In this document: one piece after another, positions 1-7,002 of the stretch
How the letters are laid out: each line of letters opens with the position of its first letter
Numbering within the stretch: the stretch's first letter is position 1
Assembly (NCBI GenBank): GCA_045631075.1
Contig: JAZQUC010000045.1
Coordinates: 1 to 9,202 of the forward strand
DNA from: Fimenecus sp045631075
Lineage (GTDB): Bacteria > Bacillota > Clostridia > Oscillospirales > Acutalibacteraceae
DNA length: 9,202 bases
Reading direction: 5' to 3'
Notes under the pieces: generated by a model
What the model was told of the DNA's origin: nothing
Seen by the model: only the letters and a program-made list of their open reading frames with translations
The model's database searches: none
Translations under genes and position numbers: made by a program

Positions 1-1244
1 TAGGCGTTACTGCGGGTGCATCGACTCCCGACAGTATTATTAAGGAGGTACTAAAAACTATGTCCGAGATTTTTGAAAACGCAAACACAATTAATAAGGA
101 GGAGACAGCAGGCTTTGAGCAGATGCTTGAGGAATCACTCAGCTCCATGAGTTCTGACCAGAATGTTATTGGTACAGTAGTTGGTTTTACTGCAACTGAA
201 ATTCAGGTTGAAATCGCAGGCAGAAAGCATACAGGCTATGTGTCTTTTGATGAATATAGTGATGATCCATCAGCTGACCCAAAAGCAGAGCTTAAGGTTG
301 GCGACGAAATCAAGCTTCGCATTATGAAGACAAATGATGTTGAAGGCACAATCAAACTTTCAAAGCGTCTTTATGACCGTGGTGCAATCTGGGAAAACCT
401 TGAAGCAGATGATACAATTCACACAGGTGTTGTTACTGGTATCGTAGGTGATAACAAGGGTGTATTTGTTCAGGATGGTGCTATCAAAGTTTTTGTTCCT
501 GCATCTCTTGCAAAACTTAGAAGAAATGATTCTCTTGAAGAACTTGTTAAGACAACAGTTGAATACAAGATTATCGAAGTTAACAAGATGAGAAGAAAGG
601 TAGTAGGTTCAATTCGTGAAGTTGCTGCTGCAAAGAAAAAGGAAATTGAAGATGCATTCTGGGCAAATGTAAGCGAAGGTGCAGTTTATACAGGTACAGT
701 AAGAAGCCTTACAAATTATGGCGCTTTTGTTGACCTTGGCGGTGTTGATGGTATGGTACATATCTCTGAACTTTCATGGCAGAGAATTAAGCACCCATCA
801 GAAATCGTTAAAGTTGGCGATGCTGTTGAAGTTTATGTTAAGGAACTTGACGCTGAAAACAAAAAGATTTCTTTAGGTTATAAAAAGGTTGAAGATAATC
901 CATGGGAAATCCTCAAGCGTGATTATCCTGTTGACAGTGAAGTTGAATGCAAGATTGTAAGCCTTACATCTTTTGGTGCTTTTGCTCAGATTATTCCTGG
1001 CGTTGATGGTCTTATCCATATTTCACAGATTGCTTATAAGCATATCGGTACTCCTGCTGAAGTTCTTAAAGTAGGCGACGTTGTTAATGCAAAGATTATG
1101 GAAATTGACTTCGATAAGAAGAGAGTAAGCCTTTCAATCAAGGCTCTTCTTGAACCACCAGTAGTTGAAGAAGCTCCTGTTGCTGAAACAGCAGAAGTTG
1201 AAGCTCCAGCTGAAGAAGTTGTAGAAGCTCCTGTTGAGGAATAA
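1..1244 (+). CDS. ispH-rpsA: IspH (LytB)-ribosomal protein S1 fusion, 3' part (5' end outside window)
   Basis: The frame is open from the first complete codon (position 3) through the ATG at 60 to the stop at 1242-1244. The residues before that ATG read GVTAGASTPDSIIKEVLKT. This is the conserved C-terminal end of 4-hydroxy-3-methylbut-2-enyl diphosphate reductase (MEP pathway, Fe-S enzyme); the Ser of the AGAS motif belongs to the substrate diphosphate site. Numbering from the ATG at 60, four S1 RNA-binding (OB-fold) domains follow at about 35-103, 118-187, 207-275 and 293-362. The last two are the most canonical, with YGAFVDL..GVDGMVHISEL and FGAFAQI..GVDGLIHISQI. A low-complexity acidic Pro/Ala/Glu/Val tail occupies 366-394. 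IspH-S1 fusions are known in Clostridia, so this is normal architecture rather than an assembly artefact. The S1 part probably binds mRNA on the 30S subunit. A shorter S1-only product from the internal ATG is possible. Confidence 0.93.
   Translation, partial: GVTAGASTPDSIIKEVLKTMSEIFENANTINKEETAGFEQMLEESLSSMSSDQNVIGTVVGFTATEIQVEIAGRKHTGYVSFDEYSDDPSADPKAELKVGDEIKLRIMKTNDVEGTIKLSKRLYDRGAIWENLEADDTIHTGVVTGIVGDNKGVFVQDGAIKVFVPASLAKLRRNDSLEELVKTTVEYKIIEVNKMRRKVVGSIREVAAAKKKEIEDAFWANVSEGAVYTGTVRSLTNYGAFVDLGGVDGMVHISELSWQRIKHPSEIVKVGDAVEVYVKELDAENKKISLGYKKVEDNPWEILKRDYPVDSEVECKIVSLTSFGAFAQIIPGVDGLIHISQIAYKHIGTPAEVLKVGDVVNAKIMEIDFDKKRVSLSIKALLEPPVVEEAPVAETAEVEAPAEEVVEAPVEE
42..62 (+). promoter_or_regulatory. 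Internal ribosome binding site and ATG at the IspH/S1 junction
   Basis: AAGGAGGT at 42-49 is a near-perfect Shine-Dalgarno sequence lying about 10 nt before the ATG at 60. It sits inside the fused reading frame, where the same bases encode Lys-Glu-Val at the end of the IspH domain. The ATG begins the segment that leads into the S1 domains. The sequence therefore allows independent translation of an S1-only protein of 394 residues, as well as the fusion. Use of this site is inferred, not shown. Confidence 0.6.
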
Positions 1245-1278
1245 TATATTCGGCATTTAGGCCGTAACATTAAATATT

Positions 1279-1317
1279 ACAGGTCAGATGATGCGAAAAC
1301 ACCATCTGACCTGTTTT
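1279..1317 (+). terminator. Rho-independent terminator after ispH-S1
   Basis: A perfect 12-bp stem (1279-1290 pairing with 1303-1314), including AGGTCAGATG and CATCTGACCT, encloses a 12-nt loop. The T run at 1314-1317 begins at the last base of the right arm. It lies 34 bp after the S1 stop codon. Only 18 nt separate the T run from the ATG of the next gene, leaving no room for a promoter between them. Confidence 0.85.
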
Positions 1318-1335
1318 ACATTGTGAGGAATTATT

Positions 1336-3060
1336 ATGAAAAAAGGTTTATCTGTTTTATCAGGACTTGCTACTGCAGGTGCTGCAATAGGTGGCAGTAT
1401 ATTATATTTTAAGAAAAAAGATATCTGCCCAAAATGCGAGATTAAAAAGGCACTTGCGAAGACACAAATTCATTATACAAAGGATGAAATGTATAATAAT
1501 GGTGCATGTCTTACACCACCTATGGGTTGGTCAAGTTGGAATATTTTCCGTCATAACATCAATGAAAGTGTTATTCTTGAAATTGCAAATGCAGTAAAAA
1601 AATCAGGACTTGCTGATGCGGGATATGTATATGTTAATCTTGATGACTGTTGGCAGTCTTCATTGCGTGATGAAAATGGCAGGATGCAGGGTGACTTTTC
1701 AACTTTTCCACATGGAATAAAATGGCTTGTTGAACAGATAAATGACTTAGGATTAAAAGTTGGTATTTATTCCTCAAATGGTACGCTTACTTGTGAAGAT
1801 TTACCTGCTTCACTTTATAACGAAAGAATTGATGCCGAAACATTTGCCGAATGGGGTATCGAGTATTTTAAATATGATTATTGTCATCATGTTTTAATTC
1901 CAACTGATGCGCCTTATATTGATAGTATTTCAATTATAGGAAATTCACTTGATAATGAAATTGTTTATAAAGCAAAGGATGCAGTGCTTAAAGGTGACGC
2001 TAAAGTTGTTGAAGAGAAAAACGGCAACAGTTATGTAAAAGGACTTTGCAGTGCTCTTGGTACAATTGAATTTAATAATATTGTTGTTCCTGAAGATGGT
2101 GAATATATTTTTACCCTTATTATGCGTAAAAACACTTGCAAAGGACAATTCTGCGTTGTCACCGTAAATGAAAGTGATAAATATGATTTCCTTATTGCTG
2201 AACAAAAAGCATTTTCAAGAGAAGGCAGACGACAGATTAAAATAAATCTTAAAGCAGGTGTAAATAAAATTTCTATTACTAATCCTATTGCATCATCTAT
2301 GGATAGTGCTGCTGTTCAGTATGAAAATATGGGTAAAGAGCTTGTAAGAGCAACGAGAAAATATGCAGAAGAAAATAATTGCCCTGAAAAGAAAATTCTC
2401 TATTCAATTTGTGAATGGGGATGGAACAGACCGTGGAAATGGGGTGGAAAAGCAGGTAATATCTGGAGAACTACACCTGATATTCAGCCACATTGGACAT
2501 CTGTTTTGGGTATATATGAATTTAATGTAAGACTTGATGAATATGCACGACCAGGTGCATTCAACGACCCTGATATGCTTGAGGTCGGAAATGGTAACTT
2601 GACTTACGAAGAAAACAAATCGCACTTTACATTGTGGTCTATGATGGCTGCACCTTTGATTCTTGGTAATGATATTCGTAATTTTATTAAACCTGATGGT
2701 ACAGTTGATACTGATAATAAGGTGTTACAGATTCTTACTAATAAAGATGTAATTGCAATCAATCAGGATAAGCTTGGGATACAGTGTAAACGAATTAAAA
2801 CAGGTTTGAAAGATGTTCTTGTTAAACCACTTGAAAACAATCAGGTTGCAGTTTGTTTCTTTAACAAAACAAATAAGAAAACAGAAATGACTTGTTCATT
2901 TAAAGATATAAAAAATGTTATCAGTGTAACATTACCTGATAACGCTAATTATGTTTGCAAGGAACTTTGGGATAAAACAGAAATAATTGTATCCGATAAG
3001 ATTACAGCAACTGTTGAGCCTCACGGTGTAAAAGTTTTCCGAGTTTCTGCGAATATATAA
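1336..3060 (+). CDS. GH27 family glycosidase (alpha-galactosidase-like) with nested CBM6/35-like domain and N-terminal hydrophobic segment
   Basis: The 574-residue protein has GH27 landmarks. PPMGWSSWN (61-69) is the start of the barrel, and NLDDCW (101-106) carries the Asp pair that binds galactose hydroxyls. KYDYC (179-183) holds the predicted nucleophile Asp181, ICEWG (358-362) is a substrate loop, and WRTTPDI (377-383) holds the predicted acid/base Asp382. PGAFNDPDML (406-415) and a C-terminal beta-domain follow. About 125-140 residues (about 190-328) are inserted between KYDYC and the next barrel helix. They resemble a CBM6/35-type sandwich, with YKAKDAVLKGDAKV, YVKGL, GTIEFNNIVVPEDGEY and INLKAGVNKISI in order. 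The N-terminus is MKK, a hydrophobic stretch (4-25), then KKKDICPKC, so it may be membrane-anchored. GAGGAA at 1325-1330 supports the start. GH27 includes alpha-galactosidases, alpha-N-acetylgalactosaminidases and beta-L-arabinopyranosidases; the Glu-Trp in the ICEWG loop favours alpha-galactosidase, but specificity is inferred. Confidence 0.9.
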   Translation: MKKGLSVLSGLATAGAAIGGSILYFKKKDICPKCEIKKALAKTQIHYTKDEMYNNGACLTPPMGWSSWNIFRHNINESVILEIANAVKKSGLADAGYVYVNLDDCWQSSLRDENGRMQGDFSTFPHGIKWLVEQINDLGLKVGIYSSNGTLTCEDLPASLYNERIDAETFAEWGIEYFKYDYCHHVLIPTDAPYIDSISIIGNSLDNEIVYKAKDAVLKGDAKVVEEKNGNSYVKGLCSALGTIEFNNIVVPEDGEYIFTLIMRKNTCKGQFCVVTVNESDKYDFLIAEQKAFSREGRRQIKINLKAGVNKISITNPIASSMDSAAVQYENMGKELVRATRKYAEENNCPEKKILYSICEWGWNRPWKWGGKAGNIWRTTPDIQPHWTSVLGIYEFNVRLDEYARPGAFNDPDMLEVGNGNLTYEENKSHFTLWSMMAAPLILGNDIRNFIKPDGTVDTDNKVLQILTNKDVIAINQDKLGIQCKRIKTGLKDVLVKPLENNQVAVCFFNKTNKKTEMTCSFKDIKNVISVTLPDNANYVCKELWDKTEIIVSDKITATVEPHGVKVFRVSANI

Positions 3061-3445
3061 TTCTTTGCAGTGTAATAAAAATTGCTATCATAAAAAATGA
3101 TAACGCAAACCAACAAAGTGAAAATTTAAGGGATATTATTCCAAAAATATTAGCAGGTGAGCCAGTGTAATCCCATACACCAAAAGAATATAACTTATTC
3201 ACAATAAGTCCTATGGTAAATTCAAGCGTAGTTATTATTGTACATCCTGCAAGTGCTTTTATAATTATTGATGCGTTAGGAAATGTATGGTTTATCAAAT
3301 AAAGGGAAATAAGAGCTGAACCACCTGTAATTATCATTGACCAATGTGTAAATCCTCTGAAGGCTATTTCCAATGCACCATAGCCGATTCCACCGATTAT
3401 AAATAAAAAAATGCACTTCTCTAAAACTTTCACAATATCACCCAA
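3002..3445 (-). CDS. Small four-helix membrane protein, CmpB-like putative ABC transporter permease family
   Basis: This 147-residue protein is mostly hydrophobic, with four predicted transmembrane helices at about 9-27, 34-52, 62-82 and 105-126. The motif WDYTGSPANIFG (91-102) between helices 3 and 4, followed by SLKFSLCWFALS, matches the signature of the family named 'putative ABC transporter type IV / CmpB' (PF06541 as I recall it). The family's transport role is poorly established, and no ATPase or binding protein is adjacent, so function stays open. The start is TTG at 3445, preceded by AAGGGAA (3453-3459). A GTG four codons in (3433) with GGGTGA before it is an alternative. The last 19 codons or so overlap the 3' end of the GH27 gene on the opposite strand (59 bp), and no terminator is seen between them. 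Confidence 0.75.
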   Translation of the reverse strand: MGDIVKVLEKCIFLFIIGGIGYGALEIAFRGFTHWSMIITGGSALISLYLINHTFPNASIIIKALAGCTIITTLEFTIGLIVNKLYSFGVWDYTGSPANIFGIISLKFSLCWFALSFFMIAIFITLQRIIYSQKLGKLLHREAQQLL

Positions 3446-3449
3446 AATA

Positions 3450-3485
3450 ATATTCCCTTAAATTTTAATTATATTTTGGGAATAT
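3450..3485. repeat. Inverted repeat in the divergent intergenic region before ligA
   Basis: ATATTCCC (3450-3457) and GGGAATAT (3478-3485) form 8-bp inverted arms around a 20-nt AT-only spacer. They lie in the 70-bp gap between the minus-strand membrane-protein gene and ligA. This gap must carry both promoters, but I see no convincing -35/-10 pair. The left arm overlaps the probable ribosome binding site of the minus-strand gene, so the symmetry may be partly coincidental. It could be an operator. Confidence 0.35.
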
Positions 3486-3515
3486 ATCATTATTAATTTA
3501 TTAAGGTGAATTTTT

Positions 3516-5498
3516 ATGACGAATTTTGAACAGAAAAAGGCGAGAGCTGAACAGCTTCGCAAAGAACTTAATCATCATATTTACAGATATTATGTTGAAA
3601 ATGAAAATGATATCGAAGATTACGAATATGATATGCTTATGCGTGAATTGGATTCTATTGAAAATGAATATCCTGAATTATTAACAGCCGATTCACCAAC
3701 TCATAGAGTCGGTGGACAGGCCGATACTCTCTTTGAAACGGTTGTTCATAATGTAAAAATGGAAAGTCTTCAGGATGCATTCAGTCATGATGAAGTCAGA
3801 GATTTTGATAAAAGAGTCAAGGAACAATTTTCAAATGCTGAATATGTTGTTGAACCAAAAATTGACGGGCTTTCGGTTTCTCTTGAATACACAAACGGTG
3901 TTTTTACAAGAGGTTCAACTCGTGGTGATGGTGTTCAAGGTGAGGACATTACAGCAAACCTTCGTACTGTTAAATCAATTCCATTAAGATTAAAGAAGGA
4001 AATTCCATTTATTGAAGTTCGTGGTGAAGTCTATATGCCACGTGATGTTTTTCTTAAAATTGTAGAAAAACAAGAACTCAATGGCGAAAAGCCTTTTAAA
4101 AATCCACGAAATGCTGCTGCAGGTAGCATAAGACAAAAAAATCCTAAAATTACAGCACAGCGAAATCTTGATATATATGTCTTCAATATTCAACAGGTTG
4201 ATGGTGCAGAAATAAAAGGACATTATGAATCTTTGGAATTTCTAAAAGAACTTGGTTTTAAAACAATTCCTTTCTATAACAAGTTTAATAATATTGATGA
4301 TGCAATTAAAGAAATAGAAAGAATCGGTGAAATCAGATATACATTACCATTTGATATTGATGGTGCTGTAATCAAAACTGATGATTTTTCAATGAGAGAA
4401 GTTATCGGTAGTACTGCCAAATTCCCTAAATGGGCATTAGCTTATAAATATCCACCTGAAGAGAAGACAACAAAGCTCGTTGATATTGAAATAAATGTAG
4501 GTAGAACAGGTGTTTTAACGCCAACTGCAGTTTTTGAGCCGGTGCTTGTTGCTGGTTCAACAGTTAGTCGTGCAACGCTTCATAACCAGGATTTTATTAA
4601 AGAAAAAGGCATAAGAATAGGAGATACAGTGATTATTAGAAAAGCAGGTGACATTATACCTGAAGTAGTTGCTGTTAAAGAGCATGAAAAAAATGCAATT
4701 CCTTATGAAATGCCTACTTATTGTCCATCTTGTAATTCACCTGTACATCGTGAAGAGGGTGAAGCTGCAATTCGTTGTGATAACCCTGATTGTCCTGCAC
4801 AATTGTTACGAGTGCTTATTCATTTTTGTTCTCGTGATGCTATGAATATTGAAGGTCTTGGTGATGCAGTACTTGAAACATTACTTGCTCAAGGGTTAAT
4901 TAGCAAGATAGCAGATATCTACCATATTGATTATGACAAAATAGCAGAACTTGAAGGAATGGGTAAAAAGACTGCTGATAATATGCGTAATGCAATTGAA
5001 AAGTCGAAGGAAAACGACCTTTCAAAACTTGTTTTTGCGTTTGGTATCCGTCATATAGGTCAGAAGGCGTCAAAATTGCTTTCGGATTACTTTTTAACAA
5101 TGGACAGTATAGTTTCAGCAACAAAAGAACAAATCCTTAATATAGAAGGATTTGGCGAAATTATGGCTGATTCGGTTGTTGACTTCTTTTCTCTTGAACA
5201 GACAAAAGAGATGATTGATGACTTGAAATTATCAGGCATTAATATGGAAAGTCACCGTGAAATAAAGGATAGTCGTTTTGAGGGTATGACTTTTGTTCTT
5301 ACAGGTACGCTTTCAACTTATGGTAGAAAGGAAGCACAAGAAATAATCGAATCTTATGGCGGTAAAGCATCTTCATCAGTTTCAAAGAAAACAACTTACG
5401 TTTTAGCAGGTGAGGCTGCGGGTTCAAAGCTTCAAAAAGCAACTGATTTAGGTGTAAAAATTATCAATGAAGAACAATTTGCTGAAATGATAAAGTAA
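3516..5498 (+). CDS. ligA: NAD-dependent DNA ligase LigA
   Basis: At 660 residues this is the full length of bacterial LigA, which seals nicks in duplex DNA using NAD+ (Okazaki fragment joining and repair). The N-terminal NMN-binding Ia domain has HHIYRYYVEN and DYEYDMLMREL (20-45). The adenylation domain carries EPKIDG (113-118) with catalytic Lys115, then TRGDGVQGEDIT (135-146), NPRNAAAGSIRQ (196-207) and FDIDGAVIK (279-287). The OB fold follows with KWALAYKYPPE (305-315) and VGRTGVLTPTA (328-338). The zinc site is Cys403, Cys406, Cys421 and Cys426. A helix-hairpin-helix region spans about 440-560. A BRCT domain spans about 584-660, with FVLTGTLS and TTYVLAGEAAGSKLQKA. AAGGTGA at 3503-3509, 6 nt before the ATG, fixes the start. 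Every key motif is present and nothing is truncated. Confidence 0.98.
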   Translation: MTNFEQKKARAEQLRKELNHHIYRYYVENENDIEDYEYDMLMRELDSIENEYPELLTADSPTHRVGGQADTLFETVVHNVKMESLQDAFSHDEVRDFDKRVKEQFSNAEYVVEPKIDGLSVSLEYTNGVFTRGSTRGDGVQGEDITANLRTVKSIPLRLKKEIPFIEVRGEVYMPRDVFLKIVEKQELNGEKPFKNPRNAAAGSIRQKNPKITAQRNLDIYVFNIQQVDGAEIKGHYESLEFLKELGFKTIPFYNKFNNIDDAIKEIERIGEIRYTLPFDIDGAVIKTDDFSMREVIGSTAKFPKWALAYKYPPEEKTTKLVDIEINVGRTGVLTPTAVFEPVLVAGSTVSRATLHNQDFIKEKGIRIGDTVIIRKAGDIIPEVVAVKEHEKNAIPYEMPTYCPSCNSPVHREEGEAAIRCDNPDCPAQLLRVLIHFCSRDAMNIEGLGDAVLETLLAQGLISKIADIYHIDYDKIAELEGMGKKTADNMRNAIEKSKENDLSKLVFAFGIRHIGQKASKLLSDYFLTMDSIVSATKEQILNIEGFGEIMADSVVDFFSLEQTKEMIDDLKLSGINMESHREIKDSRFEGMTFVLTGTLSTYGRKEAQEIIESYGGKASSSVSKKTTYVLAGEAAGSKLQKATDLGVKIINEEQFAEMIK

Positions 5499-5527
5499 TT
5501 TCAATTTTTTGTTGGGGAAGTGAAAAA

Positions 5528-6997
5528 ATGAAATTTATTAAAAATGTTTTGTCAATAATTTTATGTTTCACATTTATATTTACAGTTTTATACATTCAAA
5601 CATCAGCTAAAACTATTTATGACGGTGATTTTGAATATAATGTAAATGAAATTAAAGGTACAGCAGTAATTACAAAATATAAAGGTAGCGAACAAGAATT
5701 AACCATTCCTGAAACGGTAGAAGAATATACTGTTACAGGTATTAATAATTTTGTTTTTGCACATAAGCATAGTCTTACAAAAGTTTTCATTGGTGAAAAT
5801 ATTAAATCAATAGGATATGGTGTGTTTGCAAACTGTTCATCTCTTAAAGAAATTAAAATTTCAGATTCAAATGTTGAATATTCATCAGTTGATAATGTAA
5901 TTTTTAATAAGGGAAAAACGAAAATAATTTGTTATCCGTCGGGTAAAACTGATAAAAAATATGTTGTATCGAATACTGTTACTGAATTGGCAAGTTATTC
6001 GTTTTCTTATGCACAGAATTTAAAAGAAATAACTTTACCAGATGGATTAGAAATTATTCCTGATAATGCGTTTTTATCTTGTGCACAACTTGAAAATGTT
6101 TATATTTCTTCAGGTATAAAGGAAATTCAGGACAGAGCCTTTGATGAATGTGATTCTTTGAAACATATATATTTTAATGGATATAAAAATCAATGGAATA
6201 ATATAAATATGACATATAATGATTCAAATATTCTTGAGAAGGTTGTTGTATGTCGGGATGCAGATAAAAACTATGACATAAAACTAACCGATGAAGATGT
6301 ACAGCTATCATATTCTGCAAAAGTTCCGTTTGAATTAAATGTATCGGATAATAAAATATTAAAGGTTGAAGGTGCACTGAAAGAAAATGATTCAGGTTTA
6401 TACGAGGTAACTGCAAAAATCACGCCATTAAAATCTGGAACAACTGTAATAAGTGCAGTTGCTGAAAATGGCTTTGTATTATGTAATTTTAATTATTCTG
6501 TTGCCAAATGTACACATCCAAGCTACCATTTTACAAAAACTGAAAAGGCAGCCACTTGTACCGAAGATGGCATAGAAATATATACTTGTGATTTTTGTGA
6601 CCATTTTGAAGAAAAAACAATAAAAGCTACTAATCATTCATTGGGTGAGTGGAAAGTTGAAATAAAGGCAACTAAAGATAAAGAAGGTCTTGAAGTACGC
6701 GTTTGCAATAATTACAACTGTGATTATAAAGAAGAAAGAACTATTCCTAAATTGTCCACAACAACCGAACCAGATAATTCTTCAGGTAGCACATCGACTG
6801 ATTTTATGTATGGTGATGTTGACCGTAATCGTAAAATTAATGCAACTGATGCTCGTAAAGTATTGCGATATGTTGCAGGATTGGAAGAATTAAATAGTAC
6901 TCAACTAAAAGCTGCAAATGTTGACGGAAACAAAAAAGTCACAGCATCCGATGCAAGACGAATACTCCGTCATGTAGCTGGTCTTGAAAAAATATAA
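5528..6997 (+). CDS. Secreted leucine-rich-repeat (BspA-like) protein with Ig-like region, Cys/His repeats and C-terminal dockerin
   Basis: The 489-residue protein starts with a signal peptide: MKFIKN, a hydrophobic core, and a likely cut after TSA (residue 27). Residues about 55-225 hold BspA-type LRR_5 repeats, such as VFANCSSLKEIKI and AFLSCAQLENVYI, ending in YFNGYKNQWNNI, a motif often seen after such repeats. Residues about 245-325 look like a bacterial Ig-like (Big_2-type) domain (LKSGTTVISAVAENG). Residues 328-408 are two Cys/His units (CTHPSYHF..ATCTEDG..YTCDFC; then NHSLGEW..VRVCNNYNCDY). A Ser/Thr linker (410-424) precedes a dockerin (427-489) with two calcium-loop repeats, DVDRNRKINATD (430-441) and NVDGNKKVTASD (464-475), each followed by a helix of the AR(K/R)(V/I)LR(Y/H)VAGLE type. 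No catalytic domain is seen, so a binding or structural role on a cohesin scaffold is inferred. GGGGAAG at 5514-5520 supports the start. It begins 29 bp after ligA with no terminator between. Confidence 0.9.
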   Translation: MKFIKNVLSIILCFTFIFTVLYIQTSAKTIYDGDFEYNVNEIKGTAVITKYKGSEQELTIPETVEEYTVTGINNFVFAHKHSLTKVFIGENIKSIGYGVFANCSSLKEIKISDSNVEYSSVDNVIFNKGKTKIICYPSGKTDKKYVVSNTVTELASYSFSYAQNLKEITLPDGLEIIPDNAFLSCAQLENVYISSGIKEIQDRAFDECDSLKHIYFNGYKNQWNNINMTYNDSNILEKVVVCRDADKNYDIKLTDEDVQLSYSAKVPFELNVSDNKILKVEGALKENDSGLYEVTAKITPLKSGTTVISAVAENGFVLCNFNYSVAKCTHPSYHFTKTEKAATCTEDGIEIYTCDFCDHFEEKTIKATNHSLGEWKVEIKATKDKEGLEVRVCNNYNCDYKEERTIPKLSTTTEPDNSSGSTSTDFMYGDVDRNRKINATDARKVLRYVAGLEELNSTQLKAANVDGNKKVTASDARRILRHVAGLEKI

Positions 6998-7002
6998 AAA
7001 CT

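Noticed and set aside
60..1244. A stand-alone S1 gene starting at ATG 60 as the whole gene
   Set aside because: The frame is open upstream and encodes the IspH C-terminal signature, so the gene is a fusion; the ATG is kept only as a possible internal start.
1252..1265. Short stem CGGC/GCCG just after the S1 stop codon
   Set aside because: Only four base pairs around a 6-nt loop; too weak to call a terminator or regulatory fold next to the strong hairpin that follows.
1034..1270. Minus-strand ORF rich in Ser/Thr/Ala
   Set aside because: It is the antisense of the repetitive acidic tail of the S1 fusion, has no ribosome binding site and no domain-like pattern.
1945..2205. Minus-strand ORF inside the GH27 gene
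   Set aside because: Antisense of the nested domain; no start signals, and the sense strand carries clear protein motifs.
1336..3060. The GH27 insert as a sign of a broken or fused gene
   Set aside because: The frame is continuous, both catalytic Asp motifs and the downstream barrel motifs are intact, and the insert itself has domain-like order.
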